A stretch of DNA of 47,338 bases, taken from an uncultured Acetobacteraceae bacterium. GTDB taxonomy: Bacteria; Pseudomonadota; Alphaproteobacteria; Acetobacterales; Acetobacteraceae. The position numbers were made by a program, and so were the translations under genes. The notes under the pieces are model-generated. The model had not been told where the DNA came from, searched no databases, and worked only from the letters and a program-made list of their open reading frames with translations. Shown here one piece after another: positions 26,601 to 33,531 of this stretch. The stretch's first letter is position 1. Each line of letters begins with the position of its first letter. The DNA lies in the NCBI GenBank assembly GCA_937902425.1, contig CALFNB010000040.1, positions 1 to 47,338 on the forward strand. The letters run 5' to 3'.

Positions 26601-27294
26601 GCGCGAGCCGCTCGGGTGGCGGTGCCGCGGCGATATCGGTCATGGCGATCGCGATGATCACGCCGTTCAGCGGCTGCCGCGGCCGGGTTCGTTTCAGCAG
26701 CGAGAGGAACGCGTCCCAGCCCGCTTTATCCACAGCCGAATCGCTGTCCTGCGTGGTGTAGCGTCCGGCGGTGTCGATCAGCACGGCTTCGTCGGTGAAC
26801 ATCCACTCGCACATGCGCGTGCCGCCGACGCCGGCGATCGGACCCTGACCCATTTCGGCGGCGAGCGGAAAACTCAAACCGGCATTCAGCAACGCGGTGG
26901 TTTTGCCGGCGCCGGGCGGGCCGATGATCGCGTACCACGGCTGCTCGTACAGATAGCCGCGGGATTTGGCGGCCTTCTTCAGCAACGTCAGCGCGTTGGT
27001 CAGTTTGTCGCGCATCGCCGCCACTTCCTCGGCGGAGGCGGCGATCGACGGATCGGCGGCGGTCGCGGTGACACCGGCCACCAAGGCGTCGTCGTTTTTC
27101 TTGCGCCTTCGGTCGAGCCAGAAGTTCACCCCAGCCCAGAGAAGCACCAGCACCGCGATGATGGCGGCGCGCGGGATCCAGGATTCGAGGAACGACAGGA
27201 ACGGGCCGAAGTACCAGATCAGCAGCCCGATCAACAGAACGCCGAGGAAGCTCAGAAACCAGCGGGACCCGAAGAAACGCAGCACTGCGCGCAT
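23683..27294 (-). CDS. tssM: T6SS inner-membrane complex protein TssM (IcmF family)
   Basis: This 1203-residue protein has two N-terminal membrane segments (about residues 12-30 and 42-60), a cytoplasmic GTPase-like domain with Walker A GPPGAGKT (125-132) and ITDIA/IFTKADLL-type motifs, a third membrane segment near residue 440, and a long periplasmic part ending in the TssM C-terminal beta domain. TssM links TssL to TssJ. Two low-complexity stretches are unusual: an Ala-rich run near 804-826 and a Gly/Pro/Ala-rich run near 925-957. Start 27294 (MRAVLRFFGS) is 4 nt after the tssL stop with AAGGAT upstream; the open extension overlaps tssL. Confidence 0.95.
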   Translation of the reverse strand: MRAVLRFFGSRWFLSFLGVLLIGLLIWYFGPFLSFLESWIPRAAIIAVLVLLWAGVNFWLDRRRKKNDDALVAGVTATAADPSIAASAEEVAAMRDKLTNALTLLKKAAKSRGYLYEQPWYAIIGPPGAGKTTALLNAGLSFPLAAEMGQGPIAGVGGTRMCEWMFTDEAVLIDTAGRYTTQDSDSAVDKAGWDAFLSLLKRTRPRQPLNGVIIAIAMTDIAAAPPPERLAHARAIRRRIKELTDQLGVRMPVYAIFTKADLLAGFSEFFDDLDREKRGAVWGTTFPLNKTDGGSTGAFATEFDLLVERLNQRLVDRLQAERSPERRVAIAGFPAQVGSLKQPLTEFVQEAFGGTRLDPAPFLRGIYFASGTQEGTPIDRLTGALARGFGIDQQRAPSLRPEAGKSYFLTRLLKDVIFGEAMLVSRDPAAVKRAWMLRIGAASSAGLVALIGAGALIQTQSANKNAIAQENTAVAAYVAAAKALPLDPVNDADLAKIAPVLDMARALPFGAHMPATETQWFPGLSQTGKLGAGADQIYANALSNIFLPRLLWRLEGQMRARITDAPFLYEATRTYLMLGSAGPLDRPWIKAWMRLDWLTIFPGPLGQPVRDSLAAHLDALLDQPLPHVTLDGALVDEARRTFSRVSLAQRVYQVIRNSPDAAGSPLWVPADAAGASGATIFTRHSGANLRDGLSGLYTVDGFHKVVLPMLPRALSQVADDSWVLGKQSEFNTSSPQALTLQVDVVKLYTDEFAANWDAFMADLDLPPLNNSRESIQTLYLLSSPQSPMRDMLSAIVKQLRLAQVPPVAPTAAGAAQAAGAAAAAATNSAASRLQGLLGGQTAPAEPPGKAIEVRYGALIKFAGSGPGAPLDTVLKLLSDLQQQLEKLSNPAPGAAVSPGGAGNAIAQLRTEAGLAPEPVRRWLYAMVGGAPAGGGAPGPGGAAPGAAGGGGAPPPPGAIPKQLNEAAKKATVEAFNAPDGPGGLCQKAVAGRYPFTAGSTNDIPLDDFAKLFAPGGLLDAFFNTQLKPFVNTAGANWKLQPAGDVAPPITQGDLAQFQRAAAIRDLFFGPGGKEPAVRFDITPLAADNVTKQVTIDLGDQQITYSHGPVRPVTIAWPGANRIISARLAFDPPPTTGSPVIQTSGPWALFRLFDRGTLRATGSADRYNLDFILGDRQASFEIRAGSVLNPLAPGLLRGFACPGL

Positions 27295-27298
27295 GATC

Positions 27299-28654
27299 CT
27301 ATCCTTGCCTCCGCAGTACGACCTCAATGCGCCGGTTTTGATCGCGGCCTTCTTCGTTGGTGTTCGACGCGATCGGATCCGCGTCCGCCTTGCCGACCGC
27401 GGCGACCCGTCCCGGATCGCCAAGCACCTTCACGATCAGGTCGCGCGCGGCCTCGGCGCGAACGGTCGACAATTGATAATTGGACGGGAAACGCACCGTG
27501 TGGATCGGTTGGTTGTCGGTGTAGCCGATGACCTGCACCGGGCCTTTTTCCTCCTTCAGTGCGCTGCCGATCCGTTCCAGCAGGCGGTAATAGCCCTGGT
27601 TGATCGTGGCGCTGCCGGATGGGAACATGCCTTTGTTACGGATGCGCACGATCGGCATCGCGTGGTCGCCGATCACGGTGACGAGGCCCTCGTCGATTTC
27701 CGGCTTCAGGAATACGTAGAGCGGCTCGGGCGGCGGCGGTTGCACGACCTCCGGCGGCCGCACGGGCGCGACGCGGCTGATCGCCGGCATTTGCGACAGC
27801 GGCGCGCTGAGCATCGCCGAGAACGTTTCGTCCGAGGACGCGTTCAGGCTGGAGGAAAACCAGATGAACAAGCCGCCGATGACCGCCAACGCCGCGGCCG
27901 CCATGACCCACATCGGCACCACCGTCCGAGCGGGTTTGTACGGGGAATTCACCCCCTGCCAGTGTGGCGACAGCGCCGGGTCGGTCGCGGTGCGTTGCCG
28001 CACGATCATCGTGTAGAGGTCTTCGCGGATGCGATCGACCTCGCCCGGCCGGTGCGGCGGCAGGCGGTACTGACCCAGGAAACCGAGGCTCAGGCAGTAG
28101 TACATCAGTTCCAGCACGGCGAGGTAGGTCGCGGGTGCTGCCTTCAGGTCTTCCAGAATGCGGAAGAATCGCTCTCCGGAACGAACCTCCTGATGGAAAG
28201 TCGAGACCAGTGAGCGCGCGGCCCAACCGCCCTGGCTGCCCCACGGGGTGTTCAGCACCACGTCGTCGATGCTGGCGCACAACGCGTAATGCGCCGGCCG
28301 CAGTTGTTCGTTCGGCACACCGCCGTCGCGCGCCGCGGTCTCGAACTGGCGCACCTGGCGGACGGTCCGCTCGCGCAGGTCTTCGACGTTGGGCGCCGAC
28401 AACGTCGTGCGCAGGCGGCCGAGCAATTGCAACAGCGGTGCCGCCGCGATGATCAGCGGATTGAGGCCGAACTGAATCGTTTCGGCACCGGCCGAGACGG
28501 GCGCGGCCTCGAACGCCGACGCACGCGGCTGCGGCGGCGTTCCGCCGACCGGCGGTGCCGCGGCGGGTTGCGTTGGAGCACGCCGTCCTCCCGGAGCCGG
28601 CCTGATGACCGTTTTGTCGGAGTCGTCTGGTTCGGCGAAAGGATCGTCGCTCAT
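27299..28654 (-). CDS. tssL: T6SS inner-membrane protein TssL with C-terminal OmpA domain
   Basis: This 451-residue protein has a Pro-rich N-terminus, the cytoplasmic DotU domain (about residues 60-225: NPLIIAAAPLLQLLGRLR, YALCASIDDVVLNTPWG, YYCLSLGFLGQYR), one membrane segment (about 245-266), and a periplasmic OmpA-like domain (about 335-450; VIGYTDNQPI, RAEAARD, NRRIEVVL). The OmpA part makes this an evolved TssL that can bind peptidoglycan itself. The start ATG overlaps the tssK stop as ATGA. It forms the envelope complex with TssM and TssJ. Confidence 0.95.
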   Translation of the reverse strand: MSDDPFAEPDDSDKTVIRPAPGGRRAPTQPAAAPPVGGTPPQPRASAFEAAPVSAGAETIQFGLNPLIIAAAPLLQLLGRLRTTLSAPNVEDLRERTVRQVRQFETAARDGGVPNEQLRPAHYALCASIDDVVLNTPWGSQGGWAARSLVSTFHQEVRSGERFFRILEDLKAAPATYLAVLELMYYCLSLGFLGQYRLPPHRPGEVDRIREDLYTMIVRQRTATDPALSPHWQGVNSPYKPARTVVPMWVMAAAALAVIGGLFIWFSSSLNASSDETFSAMLSAPLSQMPAISRVAPVRPPEVVQPPPPEPLYVFLKPEIDEGLVTVIGDHAMPIVRIRNKGMFPSGSATINQGYYRLLERIGSALKEEKGPVQVIGYTDNQPIHTVRFPSNYQLSTVRAEAARDLIVKVLGDPGRVAAVGKADADPIASNTNEEGRDQNRRIEVVLRRQG

Positions 28655-29973
28655 CCGCGGATCGCCCATAGTTCAAGCCGGAGATTGGGAAAATCGCCTG
28701 ACACGAAAATCGCGAAGCCACCCGTGTTCTGCATTTGAGCCCAGTGGGGGCTGCCGCGATCGAGTTCGAAGTAGGTGGCGCCGGCGTAGAACGGCAGTTG
28801 CCGCGGCGCGACCGGCAACGGCCGCACCGCGATGCCCGGCAGTGCGACATTGACCAGTTCGCGAATGTGCTCGACCGCGCCGATCTTGACCTGCGTTGGG
28901 AACAGCCGCCGCAGCGTCTCGGCCGGCATGTCGCATTGCACGGTCAGCACGAAGTTCGAGGCACGCAGGATCGAGCGGTCGGTGATCGGACCGACGCGCA
29001 CACCGTGCCTGGCCTCGCGCAACGGGATCGGGATCGCGGTTTGCTCCAGCACCGCGGACAGCGCGCGGCGCAGATCGGCGACCACCGGGGCGAAACTGCG
29101 CTGCAGATCGTCGTGCCGGTACGCCGGGTAGGAATTCGGCCGGCGGGATTCCAGAAATGTCGAGAACTCGCCGGCCATTTGCAGCAACGCGGTATACAAC
29201 GTCTCGGGATGGATCGACGCGGCGTCAGCCCAATGCGAGACGACCATCTGCCAGCCGTTGATCGATTGCAGCAGCAGAAAGTCGGCGACCTGAGCGACAC
29301 CGGCCTGCCCCGGCGCGGTCATGCGCGCGGCCAGTGCCTCGCCGCGCTGGTTCAGCATGCCGGCCAGCTCCGCGATCAGTCCGGCCAAAGGTTGCGCCGC
29401 CGAACAGACCAGCGAAGGCGGGATCCATCGCTCGTCCAGGATCACCCGCCGATCGGCGGTGACTTCGGTGATGCGGGCCAGCGCGATGCACTGATAGCCG
29501 GCGCGTTCCTCCGCTTCCAACATGTAGCGCAGGCGAGGGCGGCCAACCTGCAACTCCGCCGGGATCGGGGACGCGGACTGTGTGTCGTACGCCTCAAACG
29601 GATGCGCGCCGTAACGGCCTTCGGAGCCGTCGTCGGAGACCTCCACGCCGCCGGCCTGGCGGATCGGCAGCGCCAGATACACCAATGCGTTCCGCGCGCT
29701 GTCAGGGACGTCCAATGGTGGCGGATGGTCGGCCTCGCCGGGGAGCATGAACGGTGTGCCGTCCTCGAACATGCCGGATACCGATGACAAAGCGAAACGA
29801 CCGGTGCCCAGAAGATCCCGATCCATCGCGTAATCGATCAGGCCCCAGGGGTGCGGGCGCAGCGCGCGGGTGACGCCGCGGACGAGCGTCTCCGTCCAGC
29901 GGTCCTGCTGCTGGAAGTGCTGGGTCCGGAGGAACATACCCTCCCGCCAGACGACGCGGTTGGACCAACTCAT
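28651..29973 (-). CDS. tssK: T6SS baseplate-to-membrane connector TssK
   Basis: This 440-residue protein starts with the family signature VVWREGMFLRTQHFQQQDRW and contains PWGLIDYAMDRDLL, then YLALPIRQAGGVEV-type strands and a C-terminal LPFYAGATYFELDR segment. TssK trimers tie the baseplate to the TssL/TssM complex. AGGAGG lies 11 nt before the start. A 270-bp gap (29974-30243) separates it from tssJ upstream; that gap contains a 7-bp stem around TCCTCGG/CCGAGGA but no gene that I can support. Confidence 0.95.
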   Translation of the reverse strand: MSWSNRVVWREGMFLRTQHFQQQDRWTETLVRGVTRALRPHPWGLIDYAMDRDLLGTGRFALSSVSGMFEDGTPFMLPGEADHPPPLDVPDSARNALVYLALPIRQAGGVEVSDDGSEGRYGAHPFEAYDTQSASPIPAELQVGRPRLRYMLEAEERAGYQCIALARITEVTADRRVILDERWIPPSLVCSAAQPLAGLIAELAGMLNQRGEALAARMTAPGQAGVAQVADFLLLQSINGWQMVVSHWADAASIHPETLYTALLQMAGEFSTFLESRRPNSYPAYRHDDLQRSFAPVVADLRRALSAVLEQTAIPIPLREARHGVRVGPITDRSILRASNFVLTVQCDMPAETLRRLFPTQVKIGAVEHIRELVNVALPGIAVRPLPVAPRQLPFYAGATYFELDRGSPHWAQMQNTGGFAIFVSGDFPNLRLELWAIRG

Positions 29974-30243
29974 GGATCGTTCTGCCTCCTGGGCCGATTT
30001 CGCCGCCTGCTTGCATGATCGCGCACGGTCAGGCCGAAGACCAGCACCCGTTCAACGTTTTTCGACGTCGCATCTCTGACGTCGTGCCTGGGCCTGAAAC
30101 GAGCATCATTCGCGGTGCCCGGCCATGATCGACCCAGCGCACCGCGTGTTCGCGGTGATCCTCGGGTTCAGTCCGAGGACGACGAAAATGCACGGGTCGC
30201 AACGGGCCATGACGATTGTTTTTGTCCCCCTCTGTTTCCCCTT

Positions 30244-30696
30244 CTATTTCAGCGTCAGAGCAAGCTTACCGACCGTGGCCGAAAGCGTCGTCGGTCCGCT
30301 GGCGGCGGCCGGTGCGGTCGCGCGCCATTGTGCCTTGTCGATGTCGCGATACATCACGGCGACGCCGACGGCGGAAACCATCGGCTTGAGATTGACCGTC
30401 ACCGTCTTCTTATCGTCCGGCGCGATCAGGAATTCCTGTGAACTCGTGGCTTCCTCGGTGCCCAGTGTTTTGGCCTCGTTGTCTTTGAGGGCGAAGACGT
30501 CGGATTGAGTGAATTTCGCGGTGCCGCTGAGTTGATAGACCCGCACCGCGACCGGCGCGGCGCGGCCGGCGGCGTCCGGATTCTGCTCGGCGGTGCCGGT
30601 GATGGTGAGGGTCAGCACCGGCGGCGGCGGCGGCGGCGCACCGCATCGGGCCAGGGCGAGCAGGCCCGCGCAGCTCAGGATCAGGCGACGGTTCAT
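30244..30696 (-). CDS. tssJ: T6SS outer-membrane lipoprotein TssJ
   Basis: This 150-residue protein has a short signal sequence, Cys18, then a Pro-rich spacer and the TssJ beta-sandwich (ITGTAEQNPDAAGRAAPVAVRVYQL, DVFALKDNEAKTLG, then the VAVMYRDIDKAQWR end). TssJ anchors the TssM C-terminus to the outer membrane. The lipobox reads LARC, with Arg at -1 where Gly, Ala or Ser is normal; see findings. It follows tagH by 24 nt. Function is assigned from fold-level motifs and position. Confidence 0.9.
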   Translation of the reverse strand: MNRRLILSCAGLLALARCGAPPPPPPVLTLTITGTAEQNPDAAGRAAPVAVRVYQLSGTAKFTQSDVFALKDNEAKTLGTEEATSSQEFLIAPDDKKTVTVNLKPMVSAVGVAVMYRDIDKAQWRATAPAAASGPTTLSATVGKLALTLK

Positions 30697-30720
30697 GGAC
30701 GTTCCCTCATTGTGGTTCCC

Positions 30721-32826
30721 TCATTGTCGTTCCCGTATGGAAATTTCATCCAAAGCGCGTTCATAGGCGCGGGCGAATGATTTGCCGAAGATGCTGTCGA
30801 AGTCGTCCACCAGGGCCTGGACGACGGCGGCATGGCGCGCCTCGAACGCGTCCCAGGCACGGGCTTTTCGTTGCGCGGGCAGCACGGCCATGCCGCCCTG
30901 ATCGGTCCCGGCGCGGATTTTGTCCGGGCTCAGCTCATTCAGCATGGCGCGCACGGCGACCTGCATCGCCGCCATGGTCGCGAGTTCGTGCAGCCGCAGG
31001 TCGCGCAGCGAGTCCTCGATCGCGGCGGCGGGCGCCATGTCGGTGCGCCGTCCCACGCCGAGCAGCGCGGTCAACGCGTCGTCGTCGTTGGCGGAGAACT
31101 TCAGCGGATTGTTGCCGCGGGCGCGGATCATGGTTTGCTCGATGCGGAACTCGCCTTTGATCGTCGCCCGCGCGATGAGAACCTGGCGCAGACCGGAGAC
31201 CAGCGCGCGGAATGCCTGGCCAAGCCCGGTCATCATGGCCATCGGATCGGCGGGGGTGGCGCCGCTGAGTTCGGCGCCCTTGAAGAAGGCCGCCAGCGCG
31301 CCGCTATCGTCCATCGCCGGCGCTGCGGCCGGTGGTTTTGGCGGCACCGCCGGTCTTGCGGCCGGCGCGGGCTCGGACCGCGGCGGATCCGCCGGCTCGT
31401 CGAACGGAGACGTGGCCAAAGCCGCGGCGGGCGGCGATTGCCTTGGTGCCGGTATGGTTAGCGGCGGCATGGATGGCATGGGCGGATCGCTGAACGGCTC
31501 GGCATCCAAGGGCACCGGCCGAGGCGTCGCCGGCCGCGGTTCCCGCTGCCGTACGACAGGCGCGGCAACGACCGGAGGCGCGGGACCTGGCTCCGCCACC
31601 GGTGCCGGGCGCGCTTGCACCGGAGGTGTCAGCGGAGCGAGCGGATCGGCGAAATCCAACGGATCCAGTGCCGCGGATGCCGCGGATGCCGCGCCCGCCG
31701 ATGGTGCCGCGAAAGGTGGTGCCGCGAACGGCGATGCCTCAAATGGCGATGCTTCGAAGGGTGGCGCTTCGAAGGGTGGCGCTTCGAACGGCGGCGCGGC
31801 GGGCGGCGCGTTCGGTGCGGCCACCGGCGCCGGCGGATGCCGCGGTTCCGCCAGAGGTGCCAAGGGATCCAGCAGGTCGGAGAAATCCTCGAGTTCGCTG
31901 ACAGCCGATACCGGTGCGTTGCCCAACGCAGCGTTCCTCGAGGGAGCGGCCATGGGCGCCGGCGACGCCGGATGGGATGCCGCGTCGGGGAACGCAGTCG
32001 GTACTCCCGCCGTCCGCGCCGGGAATGCCGGCATTGGCGATCCAGGCGTTGGCGATGCCGGCATTGGCGATGCCGGCGTTGGCGATCCAGGCGTGTGGGC
32101 CGGGGGAGCGATGCCTTCCAGCAGGTCCTTGTCCCAATCGTCGGGCAGCAGATCGTCGCCCGGAATGATGCCGCCCATTTGTGGCGCCGAGTATCCCGCG
32201 ATCGGCGGCGGGATCATCGCATCCTCCATCGATGACGAATGATCGGACTGGACCGGCCCGCGGAATCCGCCGCCGAACGCCGGCTCATCATGCTCGGGAG
32301 CCAACGGATCGAAATCATGCGGCAATCGCGCGCTGGTTGGCGCGGCGCCGAGGTCCGGATACGCCGGCTCATCGAACGGCCGGCGCGCGGCGGGGGAGGC
32401 GGCGAGCGGATCATCGGCGAACGGATCGCCAAACGGGCTTTGACCCGACCGCGCACCGGCGCCAAATCCACTCATCGGTGCGCCGCGGTTCACCTCGCCC
32501 TGCGCCGGTTGATCAGCGAGGCGGAACTCAATTTCATAAGCGCCCAGACGGAGGCGATCGCCATCGCGCAACGCGCGCGTCGCGCCGCGGCCGATCGGGT
32601 CCGGCTCGCTGTTCAACCAGGTTCCGTTTGTGCTGGTGTCCGCGACCTGCCAGCCGCCGCCGCGGAACGCCACCGCGAAGTGACGTTTGGACAACAGCCG
32701 CTCCGGATCGGGCAGCACCCAGTCGACGTCGGGTCCGCGGCCGACGTGGAATTCGCCACCGGACACCGTGCGTGCCTCGGGCGCGACCTGGTCCGGGCAC
32801 CGCAGCACGGTCATCGAGAGTTGCAT
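30721..32826 (-). CDS. tagH: T6SS FHA-domain scaffold TagH
   Basis: This 701-residue protein has an N-terminal FHA domain (about residues 20-105) with all phosphothreonine-binding landmarks: HVGRG, LLSKRHF and TSTNGTWLN. A long disordered Pro/Ala-rich middle (about 120-500) follows, and then the type VI FHA C-terminal domain (about 510-690; FFKGAELSGA, RALVSGLRQVLIARATIKGEFRIEQT, FGKSFARAYERAL). Phosphorylated FHA protein promotes T6SS assembly; TagF and PppA oppose it. The linker is encoded by tandem repeats of 15 bp (31715-31800, PPFEA-type) and of about 12-18 bp (32020-32100, PASPMP-type), so its length may vary between strains. Confidence 0.9.
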   Translation of the reverse strand: MQLSMTVLRCPDQVAPEARTVSGGEFHVGRGPDVDWVLPDPERLLSKRHFAVAFRGGGWQVADTSTNGTWLNSEPDPIGRGATRALRDGDRLRLGAYEIEFRLADQPAQGEVNRGAPMSGFGAGARSGQSPFGDPFADDPLAASPAARRPFDEPAYPDLGAAPTSARLPHDFDPLAPEHDEPAFGGGFRGPVQSDHSSSMEDAMIPPPIAGYSAPQMGGIIPGDDLLPDDWDKDLLEGIAPPAHTPGSPTPASPMPASPTPGSPMPAFPARTAGVPTAFPDAASHPASPAPMAAPSRNAALGNAPVSAVSELEDFSDLLDPLAPLAEPRHPPAPVAAPNAPPAAPPFEAPPFEAPPFEASPFEASPFAAPPFAAPSAGAASAASAALDPLDFADPLAPLTPPVQARPAPVAEPGPAPPVVAAPVVRQREPRPATPRPVPLDAEPFSDPPMPSMPPLTIPAPRQSPPAAALATSPFDEPADPPRSEPAPAARPAVPPKPPAAAPAMDDSGALAAFFKGAELSGATPADPMAMMTGLGQAFRALVSGLRQVLIARATIKGEFRIEQTMIRARGNNPLKFSANDDDALTALLGVGRRTDMAPAAAIEDSLRDLRLHELATMAAMQVAVRAMLNELSPDKIRAGTDQGGMAVLPAQRKARAWDAFEARHAAVVQALVDDFDSIFGKSFARAYERALDEISIRERQ

Positions 32827-32939
32827 TGACGTCGCCCTTCATCATGAACGATCCGGTTTCGGCCCCCCGGTCCGTCTGTTGGCCATCTGTCATTTGGCCG
32901 TCCCGGCACACGGGCGTATCCGGCAGCGCGGACGATGGA

Positions 32940-33530
32940 TCAGGGTGCCTCGGGCGGCATCCGTCCAGGACCGCCCGCGGCGATATTACGACCACTTTCC
33001 AGGAAGCGTTTCAACCGCTCCGCGTGCCTGGTCACGTCGCCGCGGGCCGCCGACAACGCCACCGCGCCGGCGATCGCGCCACCTGTCGCCGTGGCCGGAG
33101 GGGGCACCGCCGGCTGTCCCACCGGCGACATCGAATCGCCGCTCCAGAACGCCGCGACACCAGCCCATGCCTCGGGTGTCTGAAAATCGCCGGCTTCGGC
33201 GTGCGTCATGGCGGCGCGCCGCTGTTCGTCCTTCTGCTGGCGCACCCAGAGTTCCGCCGTTTCCCGCGCCAGCCGGTCCGGCTCGGGCAGATCGGCGGGC
33301 GCCGTGTTGGCCACGCACATGCAGGCCCACCAGACTGCCTCGCGTTTCGGTAAAGCGTGCGCCATCAGGCGCACCGCCTCGGCGGCGAACCCGGCGGTCT
33401 CCAGCCGGACGATCGCCTCGGCGACATCCGCGCAGCCTCGCAGCGGCGCCTGTGCCTCGGGTGCCAAAGTCGCGCGTTCCAGCACGGTCGCGAGCTCCGC
33501 CCCGGTCAGTTTGATGAGTGTGCCCGACAT
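32940..33530 (-). CDS. T6SS-associated protein of unknown function, DUF6931-like
   Basis: This 196-residue protein is helical in its first half (GAELATVLERATLAPEAQ, FAAEAVRLMAHALPKREAVWWACMCV) and ends with an Ala/Gly-rich stretch and a basic helix (HAERLKRFLESGRNIAAGG). The LPKREAVWWAC segment recalls the DUF6931 proteins that accompany FHA genes; this is recall, not a search. It starts 1 nt after the vgrG stop, and tagH follows after 113 nt. No catalytic residues are evident. A role as a chaperone or FHA partner is speculation. Confidence 0.6.
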   Translation of the reverse strand: MSGTLIKLTGAELATVLERATLAPEAQAPLRGCADVAEAIVRLETAGFAAEAVRLMAHALPKREAVWWACMCVANTAPADLPEPDRLARETAELWVRQQKDEQRRAAMTHAEAGDFQTPEAWAGVAAFWSGDSMSPVGQPAVPPPATATGGAIAGAVALSAARGDVTRHAERLKRFLESGRNIAAGGPGRMPPEAP

Positions 33531-33531
33531 G

